Origin: an uncultured Methanosarcinales archaeon
GTDB taxonomy: Archaea; Halobacteriota; Methanosarcinia; Methanotrichales; Methanotrichaceae
Direction of reading: 5' to 3'
Length of the DNA: 64,000 nucleotides
NCBI GenBank assembly: GCA_903871465.1
Contig: CAIQHB010000046.1
Span: 1-64,000 of the forward strand
Both the position numbers and the translations under genes were made by a program. The notes beneath the pieces are model-generated. The model had not been told where the DNA came from and did not search any database. It saw only the letters and a list, made by a program, of their open reading frames with translations. Each line of letters starts with the position of its first letter. The first letter of the stretch is position 1. Positions 43,570 to 51,053 of the stretch are shown piece by piece.

Positions 43570-44519
43570 TTCCTTTGGCTGGCTAATTCAGCTCTTAGCT
43601 CTCCCATCTTGGCAATGCGCTCCGCAAAAGCGTTGTGCTGGTGGATGCTCTCCTCATTGATCTGTTTTAGGGTTACTGCAGCATCATCCGGAAGATCGGT
43701 GAATGTCTCCACCAGCTTCTGGGCCATGGTTCGAACGCAATCCTCCACGAATTTGGGGTTACTGTGCGCTCGCCTTACCACCACAGCCTCATCCGGCCTC
43801 TTCAGCAGCCCGTAAACCTTGGAGCTCATGGACTCTTCAATGATCTTGATTATCCGATCTATGGAAACGCAGCGCCGGTCATGAACCTCGACCGAAATGC
43901 TGCCTCTCCCCCGCTGGTTGTGTGTAGCTACAGGCAGCCTCTCCAAGAGGTCCGAAACTACGGCCTCAGATAGGCCTGCTTTTTTCAGCTCCATACGAGT
44001 CTGCTCTTTCATGATCTCCTGGGCACAGGGACAGGCAGTCGTGCCCAGAACCTCGGCGCCCACCGTCTTCCTCACGTAACCGGAGGGGCCAGCTCTTGCC
44101 ACGGCTTCGGCAAAGATGTCAACTACCTCCTGGCAGGTGACCTTTGTTACTGGAGTCTGTCTGCGAACAATGTACTCGCTCTTCATCTTAACTTCCGCCC
44201 GGGATGCGTATTCATGCCGGGAGAGGAGTCTCTTGGCAATCTCTCCGCAAAGCTCCTCGATCTCATAGACGGGGCAGTTTATGGCCTCCTCTAAAACCTC
44301 GTCTATAACCTCAAAGTTGCGGGAGAGATTGGCCCCTTTGCGGTCCGAAGGAAGGTCGACAAAGACCTCAAAATTGGATATGAGAACTATGGGCCTCTCA
44401 TCGTTTCCGCGCTCAACTTTTATCAGCTTCTTGACGCCAGTCACTCCCACTCGTGTCAGATTGAAGGGGTAATCGGGTTCGCAGGCCTGAATATCTGGTA
44501 GTGTATCCACTGGTTTCAT
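43566..44519 (-). CDS. mptA: GTP cyclohydrolase MptA (type IV), first step of methanopterin biosynthesis
   Basis: About 317 residues of the FolE2/MptA family. Motifs are [55 protein letters not shown] and [20 protein letters not shown], which include the metal-binding His and Cys residues. The Fe(II) enzyme converts GTP to 7,8-dihydroneopterin 2',3'-cyclic phosphate, the entry to tetrahydromethanopterin. The start codon overlaps the stop of a small acidic protein gene (TGATG); a GTG 3 nt upstream is also possible. The mptB phosphodiesterase is not in the window. Confidence 0.93.
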   Translation of the reverse strand: MKPVDTLPDIQACEPDYPFNLTRVGVTGVKKLIKVERGNDERPIVLISNFEVFVDLPSDRKGANLSRNFEVIDEVLEEAINCPVYEIEELCGEIAKRLLSRHEYASRAEVKMKSEYIVRRQTPVTKVTCQEVVDIFAEAVARAGPSGYVRKTVGAEVLGTTACPCAQEIMKEQTRMELKKAGLSEAVVSDLLERLPVATHNQRGRGSISVEVHDRRCVSIDRIIKIIEESMSSKVYGLLKRPDEAVVVRRAHSNPKFVEDCVRTMAQKLVETFTDLPDDAAVTLKQINEESIHQHNAFAERIAKMGELRAELASQRN

Positions 44520-44749
44520 CACCTTGCGTTCGACTCCAATTCTTCGTCATTGAGCGATTCCTCCTCCATCTCGTCCATGCGGAGGAGGAGAACGTCCACT
44601 TCCCGAACCATCTCCTCCAGGGTTTCACGGATCCTCTGGTGGTGCTCGTCCGACAAAAGAAAAGACTCTTCCATCTCGGCCATCAATTGCTCATCGCCCA
44701 TATCGAGCATCTCGCATATTATTCTCTCGACATCCTTCGAACCGAGCAT
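44519..44749 (-). CDS. Small acidic protein upstream of mptA
   Basis: 76 residues, strongly acidic and fully helical by composition ([20 protein letters not shown], then [20 protein letters not shown]). There is no recognised domain; heptad-like leucines suggest a coiled coil. Its stop overlaps the mptA start (TGATG), so ribosomes likely pass from one to the other. It may be a partner or regulator of MptA. Confidence 0.65.
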   Translation of the reverse strand: MLGSKDVERIICEMLDMGDEQLMAEMEESFLLSDEHHQRIRETLEEMVREVDVLLLRMDEMEEESLNDEELESNAR

Positions 44750-44764
44750 AATGGTTTATTCAAA

Positions 44765-44917
44765 ATGGACATATTTGAGACTTTCCTTCTTGGGGAAAAC
44801 GCCCATTGCGGGATCGCTGGATGGGGCCAATGTATTTCGCCTGAAGATTTCGACCGACAACGAGAGTCAGTTATATCTATCCGTAAAGCCATCATGCCGG
44901 GAAAGGAGTTCTACTGA
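44765..44917 (+). CDS. Small 50-residue protein coupled to kptA
   Basis: An ATG at 44765 opens a frame of 50 codons: FETFLLGENAHCGIAGWGQC, then ISPEDFDRQRESVISIRKAI, ending before kptA. Its stop TGA overlaps the kptA ATG (TGATG), a classic coupling arrangement. An AT-rich TATA-like motif lies just upstream. No family is recognised; one His and two Cys residues could bind metal. The frame is divergent from the mptA operon with about 15 nt between starts. Its reality rests on the overlap and sensible composition. Confidence 0.5.
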   Translation: MDIFETFLLGENAHCGIAGWGQCISPEDFDRQRESVISIRKAIMPGKEFY

Positions 44918-45564
44918 TGATCAAGCGTTGCCCTCAACACGGATTTTTCAGGGGAGAGCATTGTGAGTGCGGCTCTTCGGGTCAGCTTCTTTTGGATGAG
45001 ACCAAGACGGAGCAGCTAGGTCGACTGGTAGCGGGGGGCCTCAGGCATTTCCCGGTTGACCTGGGACTGGAGATGGACTCTCGCGGGTGGGTGGACCTGG
45101 CAAAACTAGGACTGGTGGTACAAAACAGGCACCACTGGGCCAGCAAAGAATTGGTGATCGCGCTGGTAGAATCTGATTCAAAGCAGAGATATGAAATCTT
45201 GAACGACAAAGTTCGGGCCAGATACGGTCACTCCGTGAATGTCGAGCTGGACCATCCGGAAAACATGCTTCCAATGCTCTATTACGGGGCAAGTGAAGAG
45301 GAGGCGGATAGGATCCTGGAGATCGGCCTCAAGTCTGCATCGCAAAAGTATGTCCATCTCTCTACGACTCCCGAGAAAGCCTGGCATGTGGCGACTTTTC
45401 GCACGGGTAACCCCAGAGTGATCAAAGCGGATGCAGCACTTGCAAGAGCTGCCGGCGTGAAGATGATGACTGTAAACGATGATATCGTGATATCGGAGAC
45501 GATTCCGGCCCGGTTTCTCTGCATCCTCGCTGCCAGTGACATTCCCAAACCGGAAAAACATTAG
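44917..45564 (+). CDS. kptA: RNA 2'-phosphotransferase KptA/Tpt1
   Basis: 215 residues. An N-terminal zinc-binding region (CPQHGFFRGEHCECG), typical of archaeal KptA, precedes the transferase. The Arg-His-Arg-Arg catalytic set is visible in LRHFPVDLGLEMD, KQRYEIL and ATFRTGNPRVI. The NAD-binding motif, usually LYHGT, reads LYYGAS here. KptA removes a 2'-phosphate from spliced RNA using NAD, giving ADP-ribose cyclic phosphate; its archaeal substrate is unsettled because archaeal tRNA splicing does not leave a 2'-phosphate. An SD AAAGGAG is 8 nt before the ATG. Confidence 0.92.
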   Translation: MIKRCPQHGFFRGEHCECGSSGQLLLDETKTEQLGRLVAGGLRHFPVDLGLEMDSRGWVDLAKLGLVVQNRHHWASKELVIALVESDSKQRYEILNDKVRARYGHSVNVELDHPENMLPMLYYGASEEEADRILEIGLKSASQKYVHLSTTPEKAWHVATFRTGNPRVIKADAALARAAGVKMMTVNDDIVISETIPARFLCILAASDIPKPEKH

Positions 45565-45700
45565 GAAAGATAGAGCAATTAAGTCGGCGGAGATCGGCAT
45601 CAAGGAAGGATGGCATGATCTCAGAAGCCCTTGTGAGATAGTGTATTATCTCATGAATACGGCCTTGCCCTCCCACCCCCTTCGACCACACCCTGCAGAT

Positions 45701-46312
45701 TTAGCGGCCGAAACGTCTCTCTCTTCTCTGGCAGTCCCTTATGGCTCGCAGAAAATCTATTTTGCGGAGCTGGAGCCAGTTGACATCCGTAAAATACAGC
45801 TCGGAATAGGCGGCTTGCCAGATCATGAAGTCGCTGAGACGCTTTCCGCCTGACCTTATAACAAGGTCCGGCTTCTGGCTAAATCTCAAATGGGATTCTA
45901 TAGTCTTTTCATCGATTTGCTCGTAATTCAAGCGTCCACATTCCACATCCCGGAGAAGATCACGAAACGCTTCCGTCACCTCGCGCTTGCCACCGTAGCC
46001 TAAAGATACTACCACTTTGAGCCTGCCTCCAGAGCCCGTTTGCTGCACACACGACGCCGTATGCAGGCTGATCTGAGCCGGAGCATGATTGAGAAATGAT
46101 TTGATCTTCCGGCAAAGCATCGGTTCTTCGTCGCTTATATAAAGCACAAGAGAGGTCAGACCTATGGATTTGCTCCAATCTATGAGGTCCGCCAGTCGTT
46201 CCAGGCCTTTACCGAACAGGTCGCCGGAGGTAAGGACGACGGCCACGCAGCCGGGCAGATTATTCTTGGCGATCTGGACTACCAGGAGCTGTTCATAGAT
46301 ACGGTGAATCAT
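45701..46312 (-). CDS. Cis-prenyltransferase-like protein lacking the catalytic Asp motif (NgBR/Nus1-like subunit)
   Basis: About 203 residues from ATG 46312 (a TTG at 46318 adds two). The C-terminal half matches UppS/DHDDS (PDLVIRSGGKRLSDFMIWQA, AYSELYFTDVNW, and the RRERRFG end), but the N-terminal HIAIIMDGNGRWA motif with the catalytic Asp is replaced by CVAVVLTSGDLFGKG. Normal family length is 230-250. This is the pattern of the NgBR/Nus1 type regulatory subunit, which works with a catalytic partner to make long-chain polyprenyl (dolichyl) phosphate for glycosylation. A heteromeric enzyme of this kind is known from Methanosarcina mazei. The catalytic partner is not in the window. Confidence 0.8.
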   Translation of the reverse strand: MIHRIYEQLLVVQIAKNNLPGCVAVVLTSGDLFGKGLERLADLIDWSKSIGLTSLVLYISDEEPMLCRKIKSFLNHAPAQISLHTASCVQQTGSGGRLKVVVSLGYGGKREVTEAFRDLLRDVECGRLNYEQIDEKTIESHLRFSQKPDLVIRSGGKRLSDFMIWQAAYSELYFTDVNWLQLRKIDFLRAIRDCQRRERRFGR

Positions 46313-46375
46313 AGTCAATCATTCGGTGTCTTCATTGGGCAAAGTATTTTTGCGATGAAATGGGTTCCATAGGCC

Positions 46376-47581
46376 ATGCAACGGGAGGATATCGTCAGGG
46401 CGGCCATCGGACTGATGGCGCTGTTACTGCCCTATATCGGAGCCTATACCGTTATTCCTCTGGCGGCCATATTCTCCCTGGACCCGGGCACCCGCCTGCT
46501 TTCTGCATCCCTGGGCCTGCTCCTTATCATGAGGCCGGCACTTTCTCTCGTGAACACCAACCTTCCGTTATACATCATCGCCATATCCTTTGTAGCTTCC
46601 GCCATTGCTCCAATGGCTTTCCGAAAGTTTGAGACTCTCGCCGGGAGCTTAATCTATCTGCTCATCACTGTGATAATTGGCTTTCCCCTCGCGAGCCTGA
46701 TCTCGGCGGGCGGCCTATCCTCAGAGAGAATCCTGTTCATGGCGATCCTCGGTGGGCTTTCGGGTGCGTTCTTGCATCATGCCTCCAGAGAGCGTGACTT
46801 CACAGTCCCTTTCGGAACGGCCATGGTTATGTGGCTCTTCTCTTTCGACTATCCTCTGCCAGACCTGCATCGCATTTTGCTCATCTGTATCTTCGCTCTC
46901 GTCCTGGGGATCGGCGCCTACTGGGCGAAAGCCGCAGACTCGGATGCCGTACTGAGCGAGACAACCGTCTGCTTGCTCGTGATTCTCTTTGGGGGCCTGA
47001 CCTGGTTTATGCTCTTGCTGGCGTTCTATCTGCTTGGTGGCGGGTTCACCCGGTATGGATATGCACGTAAGGCAAAGCTCGGCATCGCTCAATCCCATGG
47101 AGGCATGCGCGGCTACAAGAATGTCTACAGCAACAGCCTGGTTCCTCTGATTCTGGCTATCTGCTACGGTGTTTACCGCAATGAGATATTCATCTATGCC
47201 TTTATTGCTTCAGTGGCGACGGCTAACGGCGATACACTGGCAAGTGAGATAGGCGAGACCAGCGGCTCCAAACCGAGGATGATCACCACCTTAAAAGAGA
47301 CTGAACCAGGGGTGGATGGCGGTGTGACGCCCCTAGGCGAAGCCGCCTCAATAGCCGGTGCTCTTATCATCGGGATCCTGGCCACTGTTACGGGAATGAC
47401 TGGCCCTTTTGGCATCGTGGCAGGCGCTATTGGCGGATTCCTGGGCACGAACTTCGACAGCTTTCTCGGGGCAACGCTGCAGAGAAGAGGCCTTTTGAGC
47501 AACAATGGAGTAAACCTGGCGGCGACAAGCTTCGGCGCCCTGGTGGGCGCAGTTCTCTGGTATATCCTGCAAATTATTTAG
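46376..47581 (+). CDS. DUF92/TIGR00297 integral membrane protein (VTE6-like)
   Basis: 401 residues with about ten membrane helices (AAIGLMALLLPYIGAYTVIP at the start). Family signatures are LAFYLLGGGFTRYGYARKAK, VATANGDTLASEIGETSGSK, and GVDGGVTPLGEAASIAGALI. The plant relative VTE6 phosphorylates phytyl phosphate; in archaea the family may act on polyprenyl or geranylgeranyl phosphates. It diverges from the NgBR-like gene with 63 nt between starts, consistent with a shared role in polyprenyl phosphate metabolism. A TATA-like AAAGTATTTTT lies about 30 nt upstream. Confidence 0.85.
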   Translation: MQREDIVRAAIGLMALLLPYIGAYTVIPLAAIFSLDPGTRLLSASLGLLLIMRPALSLVNTNLPLYIIAISFVASAIAPMAFRKFETLAGSLIYLLITVIIGFPLASLISAGGLSSERILFMAILGGLSGAFLHHASRERDFTVPFGTAMVMWLFSFDYPLPDLHRILLICIFALVLGIGAYWAKAADSDAVLSETTVCLLVILFGGLTWFMLLLAFYLLGGGFTRYGYARKAKLGIAQSHGGMRGYKNVYSNSLVPLILAICYGVYRNEIFIYAFIASVATANGDTLASEIGETSGSKPRMITTLKETEPGVDGGVTPLGEAASIAGALIIGILATVTGMTGPFGIVAGAIGGFLGTNFDSFLGATLQRRGLLSNNGVNLAATSFGALVGAVLWYILQII

Positions 47582-47603
47582 GGATAAACAACCACAAGCT
47601 ATT

Positions 47604-48458
47604 ATGAAGATCTTCGGGATCTTTGGCGATCCAATAGAACACAGCCTCTCGCCGGTCATGCAGAATGAGGCACTGCGGGCTTTGGGCATAGATGCAGGCT
47701 TTCACGCCTTTCGGGTTACAAGAGTTGACCTGAAAGACGCAATTCGCGGCGCTGCTGCTATGGGCTTTGGCGGACTTAATCTGACCATTCCCTTGAAGGA
47801 AAAAGCGCTGGAATTGGAATTCTTGCGAGCAGATGAGCTAGCTCTGGCTATAGGCGCGGTGAACACGATATCCTTTGATCAAGTGAGCCGGATAAGAGGC
47901 CATAACACAGACGGATGGGGCGCGCTGCTGGCCTTGCAGGATGCAGGCGTCAGCATTAATGAAAGCCGGGTGCTTCTGATTGGTGCCGGAGGCGCGGCGA
48001 GGGCAATAGCTTACACTCTGGAGAAGGAGGGCGCAGAGATCTCTATCGCGAACCGAAGCCTCAAAAGGGCTCATGAGCTGGCGACCTCTGTGGGCGGAAT
48101 GGGCTTTTGTCTATGTGATCTGGAAAAACTGGTCGGCCAGGCGGACATAATAATAAACGCAACTTCAGTAGGCATGCGATCTGGAGACGCGGGGCTCTTT
48201 GATGGCCGGCTGTTGAAACGCCGCCAGGCGGTCTTCGATATCGTTTACAACCGGGATACGAAACTACTCCAGGATGCTCGCGCGGCCGGATCAGTGGCTA
48301 TCGACGGAGTGATGATGCTTGTCTATCAGGGGGCGAAGGCTCTGGAGATCTGGACGGGTTTGAAGGCTCCGGTGGATCTGATGGAAAGAGCGGTTCGACG
48401 GGCTTTGGCCGAGCGGGCAGGCGAAACTCTGGTGAAGAACGGCAAAGCCTCAAGATGA
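47604..48458 (+). CDS. aroE: Shikimate dehydrogenase
   Basis: 284 residues. The substrate site has HSLSPVMQNEAL and NLTIPLKEKALEL with the catalytic Lys, the Asp of HNTDGWGALLAL, and the NADP-binding loop LIGAGGAARAIAYTLEKEG followed by ISIANRSLKRAHEL. It reduces 3-dehydroshikimate to shikimate in aromatic amino acid synthesis. It follows the DUF92 gene by 22 nt and is followed by tyrA after 26 nt, so aroE and tyrA are probably one operon. Confidence 0.96.
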   Translation: MKIFGIFGDPIEHSLSPVMQNEALRALGIDAGFHAFRVTRVDLKDAIRGAAAMGFGGLNLTIPLKEKALELEFLRADELALAIGAVNTISFDQVSRIRGHNTDGWGALLALQDAGVSINESRVLLIGAGGAARAIAYTLEKEGAEISIANRSLKRAHELATSVGGMGFCLCDLEKLVGQADIIINATSVGMRSGDAGLFDGRLLKRRQAVFDIVYNRDTKLLQDARAAGSVAIDGVMMLVYQGAKALEIWTGLKAPVDLMERAVRRALAERAGETLVKNGKASR

Positions 48459-48484
48459 GCGGAAGCTGAATTGGGAGGAAAGTG

Positions 48485-49399
48485 ATGACAGAAGAAACAA
48501 TGACAAAATGGCGCATACTGATACTGGGCGGAACGGGCGAGACGGGTTCATGGTTCGCCCGTTATTTTAAGAGAAAAGGATTTGATGTCGCTGTCTGGGG
48601 TCCGAGCGGGAAGGTTGAGGTCGCGGAGCGGCTGGGTGTGCGCTATGCCCATGACATGATGAAGGAGGTGGAAGAAAGTGACATCGTTCTGATCAGCGTC
48701 CTCATAGAGAAAACGGTGGAGATGATCCAAACGGTGGCTCCCCGCATGCATCCAGGTAGCCTGATCATGGATGTGACCTCCATCAAGTCCGGTCCGGTAA
48801 TGGCCATGAAGACTTATGCCCCCAAAGGAGTGGAGGTGCTGGGCACCCATCCCATGTTTGGACCAACCATGCCCTCCCTCTTCGGCCAAACCATCATCTT
48901 CACTCCCGTAGAAGGAAAGACCGGAAAGTGGCTTCCCATCATTCAATCTCTATTCGAGTCCGATGGAGCGCATATCGGGATCCTGGAGGCGGAAGAGCAC
49001 GACGAGATGATGGCTGTGGTGCAGGCGCTCACCCACTTCGCCTACATCGGCATCGGAGCGACTCTGAAGGCTCTGGACTTCGATGTCCAGAGGTCACGTA
49101 AGTTCATGTCTCCGGTCTATGAAATCATGATCGACTTTGTGGGCAGAATCCTGGATCAGAATCCGGAACTTTATGCCTCCATTCAGAAGAATCCAAAAGC
49201 CTCCGCAGTTCGCCAGACCTATGTGGCAGAATGCATGCGATTAAGCGAAAAAGCGGATTCCGGGGATTTGGAAGGCTTCAAACAGATCATGCGGGATGCG
49301 GCTCTGCACTACGGAGGGACGCATGAAGCTCTGGAGAGATCGGACAGGGTGATCAATACGAGTATTAGAGAAAGAAAAGAGAAAAAACCGGATTGCTAA
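48485..49399 (+). CDS. tyrA: Prephenate dehydrogenase
   Basis: About 304 residues. It starts at ATG 48485, with SD GGGAGG 5 nt upstream (a GTG at 48482 precedes it). The NAD(P) site is ILILGGTGETGSWFARYFKR; DIVLISVLIEKTVEMI and VLGTHPMFGPTMPSLFGQTI carry the conserved prephenate-binding His. It oxidises prephenate to 4-hydroxyphenylpyruvate for tyrosine. A CCGC/GCGG hairpin with a T-run (about 49438-49462) follows and may terminate the aroE-tyrA transcript. Confidence 0.93.
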   Translation: MTEETMTKWRILILGGTGETGSWFARYFKRKGFDVAVWGPSGKVEVAERLGVRYAHDMMKEVEESDIVLISVLIEKTVEMIQTVAPRMHPGSLIMDVTSIKSGPVMAMKTYAPKGVEVLGTHPMFGPTMPSLFGQTIIFTPVEGKTGKWLPIIQSLFESDGAHIGILEAEEHDEMMAVVQALTHFAYIGIGATLKALDFDVQRSRKFMSPVYEIMIDFVGRILDQNPELYASIQKNPKASAVRQTYVAECMRLSEKADSGDLEGFKQIMRDAALHYGGTHEALERSDRVINTSIRERKEKKPDC

Positions 49400-49437
49400 A
49401 ACCTGGTGCGATGGTCTTGAGTTGCACGGGATGAAGT

Positions 49438-49462
49438 CCGCAAGGATTTCTCGCGGCTTTTT
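49438..49462 (+). terminator. Possible terminator after tyrA
   Basis: CCGC, an 11-nt loop, GCGG, then CTTTTT. The short GC stem with a T-run fits a terminator; archaeal termination relies chiefly on the T-run. Confidence 0.45.
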
Positions 49463-49727
49463 ATCAATTTGGATATGATAACCCATCAGTACCTAGAGTC
49501 TAATCTTTCTCAACTAAATCCAATTGAAGAAAGGGTTCAGATGAAAAGCAATATTTCTACGGGTGGCTATTCGCTTGCTGAACCCCGGCCTTCTAAGGTG
49601 GTCAGATTATGCCAGGCAAGAACAAAAAATTTATATTAGTAATCTCTTTGTACATAACTGGATGAGCTAGAAGAGGTGAACTCATATCAAAGAAGAAGGG
49701 GATTGCTGGAATTGTATTGAGAAGGTT

Positions 49728-50858
49728 TTGAATAAGATTCCGGCCCCGTACCAAGTCAGTTCGCTTTTTATTGGTATTATAATATATTTATATTATGAAT
49801 TTTTTAGCATGATGATGAAGAATATTTTTCCAGTATCCGATAAAATTGGCATACTATTTATGAGCATTTCGATTGCATTGCAGCTCTTTGGCATTCAATA
49901 TTTCCTGACCAAAATGAAAGGAAGTTTTGGAGAGCTCATAGTCAGCTCTGAGAGTAAGGATGATAGCCTATGCCCGTTTGATCTATTGAAAACAAATTTC
50001 ACTACATCCAGGGTCCTCTACTTGTTGATTCTGGCAGCATTTTTGTTATTTGCAACGGCCAAAATAGATGCTTTTTATTCGGGCTCGGAGCCATTCTTCT
50101 CTCAAGGGAATCCCACATCCTGGGCTCTGGGTCTGGACATATATAATAATCTTGTAAGCCTTTTCCTGCTCTATCTCTTGGCGATTCTTTTGTGGATGAT
50201 CTTCAACATATCGTACATGCTATTTAAGATCAATAATGATTTATATGCATTATTAAAGATAGAACCTTTAGACGCAGATAGAGCGGGCGGCTTGAAACCA
50301 CTCAAAGAATTGCTTTTAGGGTTCAATATCTTCTATTTCTTGATCATACCTCTGGCAGTATTTGCGAATTTTGCCTCCAGGGGATTGAGTTCATTTGAGA
50401 GCGCATCTATAGGACTGCTCTGGTTGATCGGCGTCGTGCTTTTCCTTTATGATTGGTACGCACTTCGTAGATTTCTTAGGGGCAAGATAGGAGATGGAGT
50501 CTCAATTCTAAGCGAGATACAGGAGTCCAAGAGGAAGCAACTCATAGATTTAGTATCAAAAAATGAGGAAAAGGAAAACGAAGGCCAAATATGCCTCTTA
50601 TCAAATGTATTGGACATAATCGATAAGGAACGGGAGCGAATACAACAGTATAAAATAAAGTTAATTGATGCCAAAACGATAATCCTGTTTGCCGGTTTCT
50701 CTGCTCTATCTCTGATCGCCATCTTAAAAGGATCCGGCGAAGATGGAAGATCCAGTACGGCTGTGTTCGTTATCGATAATGCACGACCCCTTATCGATGA
50801 TTGCATTAATTATGTGGGCTATATGGTTAATTATTTGTATCAATTTTTACCAAAGTAG
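49728..50858 (+). CDS. Multi-pass membrane protein of unknown function
   Basis: 376 residues from TTG 49728. About six membrane helices are visible (VSSLFIGIIIYLYYEFFSM, VLYLLILAAFLLFATAKI, LFLLYLLAILLWMIFNISYM, IFYFLIIPLAVFANFA), then a long charged helix region (SKRKQLIDLVSKNEEKENEG) and a last hydrophobic segment. The motif DADRAGGLKPLKELLLG is shared in form with the membrane protein at 22647-23786. The start is uncertain: a perfect SD (AGAGGTGA, 49672-49679) is placed for an in-frame ATC at 49686, so the true N-terminus may lie 14 codons upstream. The function is unknown. Confidence 0.72.
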   Translation: MNKIPAPYQVSSLFIGIIIYLYYEFFSMMMKNIFPVSDKIGILFMSISIALQLFGIQYFLTKMKGSFGELIVSSESKDDSLCPFDLLKTNFTTSRVLYLLILAAFLLFATAKIDAFYSGSEPFFSQGNPTSWALGLDIYNNLVSLFLLYLLAILLWMIFNISYMLFKINNDLYALLKIEPLDADRAGGLKPLKELLLGFNIFYFLIIPLAVFANFASRGLSSFESASIGLLWLIGVVLFLYDWYALRRFLRGKIGDGVSILSEIQESKRKQLIDLVSKNEEKENEGQICLLSNVLDIIDKERERIQQYKIKLIDAKTIILFAGFSALSLIAILKGSGEDGRSSTAVFVIDNARPLIDDCINYVGYMVNYLYQFLPK

Positions 50859-51053
50859 CCTCTACCCTGTTTTGATTATAAATTTATTGAGGTGATAATT
50901 ATGGGAATCTTGATGATCCGGTCATGATAAAGAGATGGCAGAGTGAAGAAGCAGACCCATCCGGATAGAAATAGACCCCCGTGACAAACTGCCCGTTAGA
51001 GCCAAACTCAGACAAAAATCAATCCAACAGGAAAATTAACGATAGAGAGGACC

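Noticed and set aside
50891-50930. Short frame MGILMIRS behind a GAGGTGA motif after the membrane protein gene
   Set aside because: Eight codons only; more likely a remnant or chance match.
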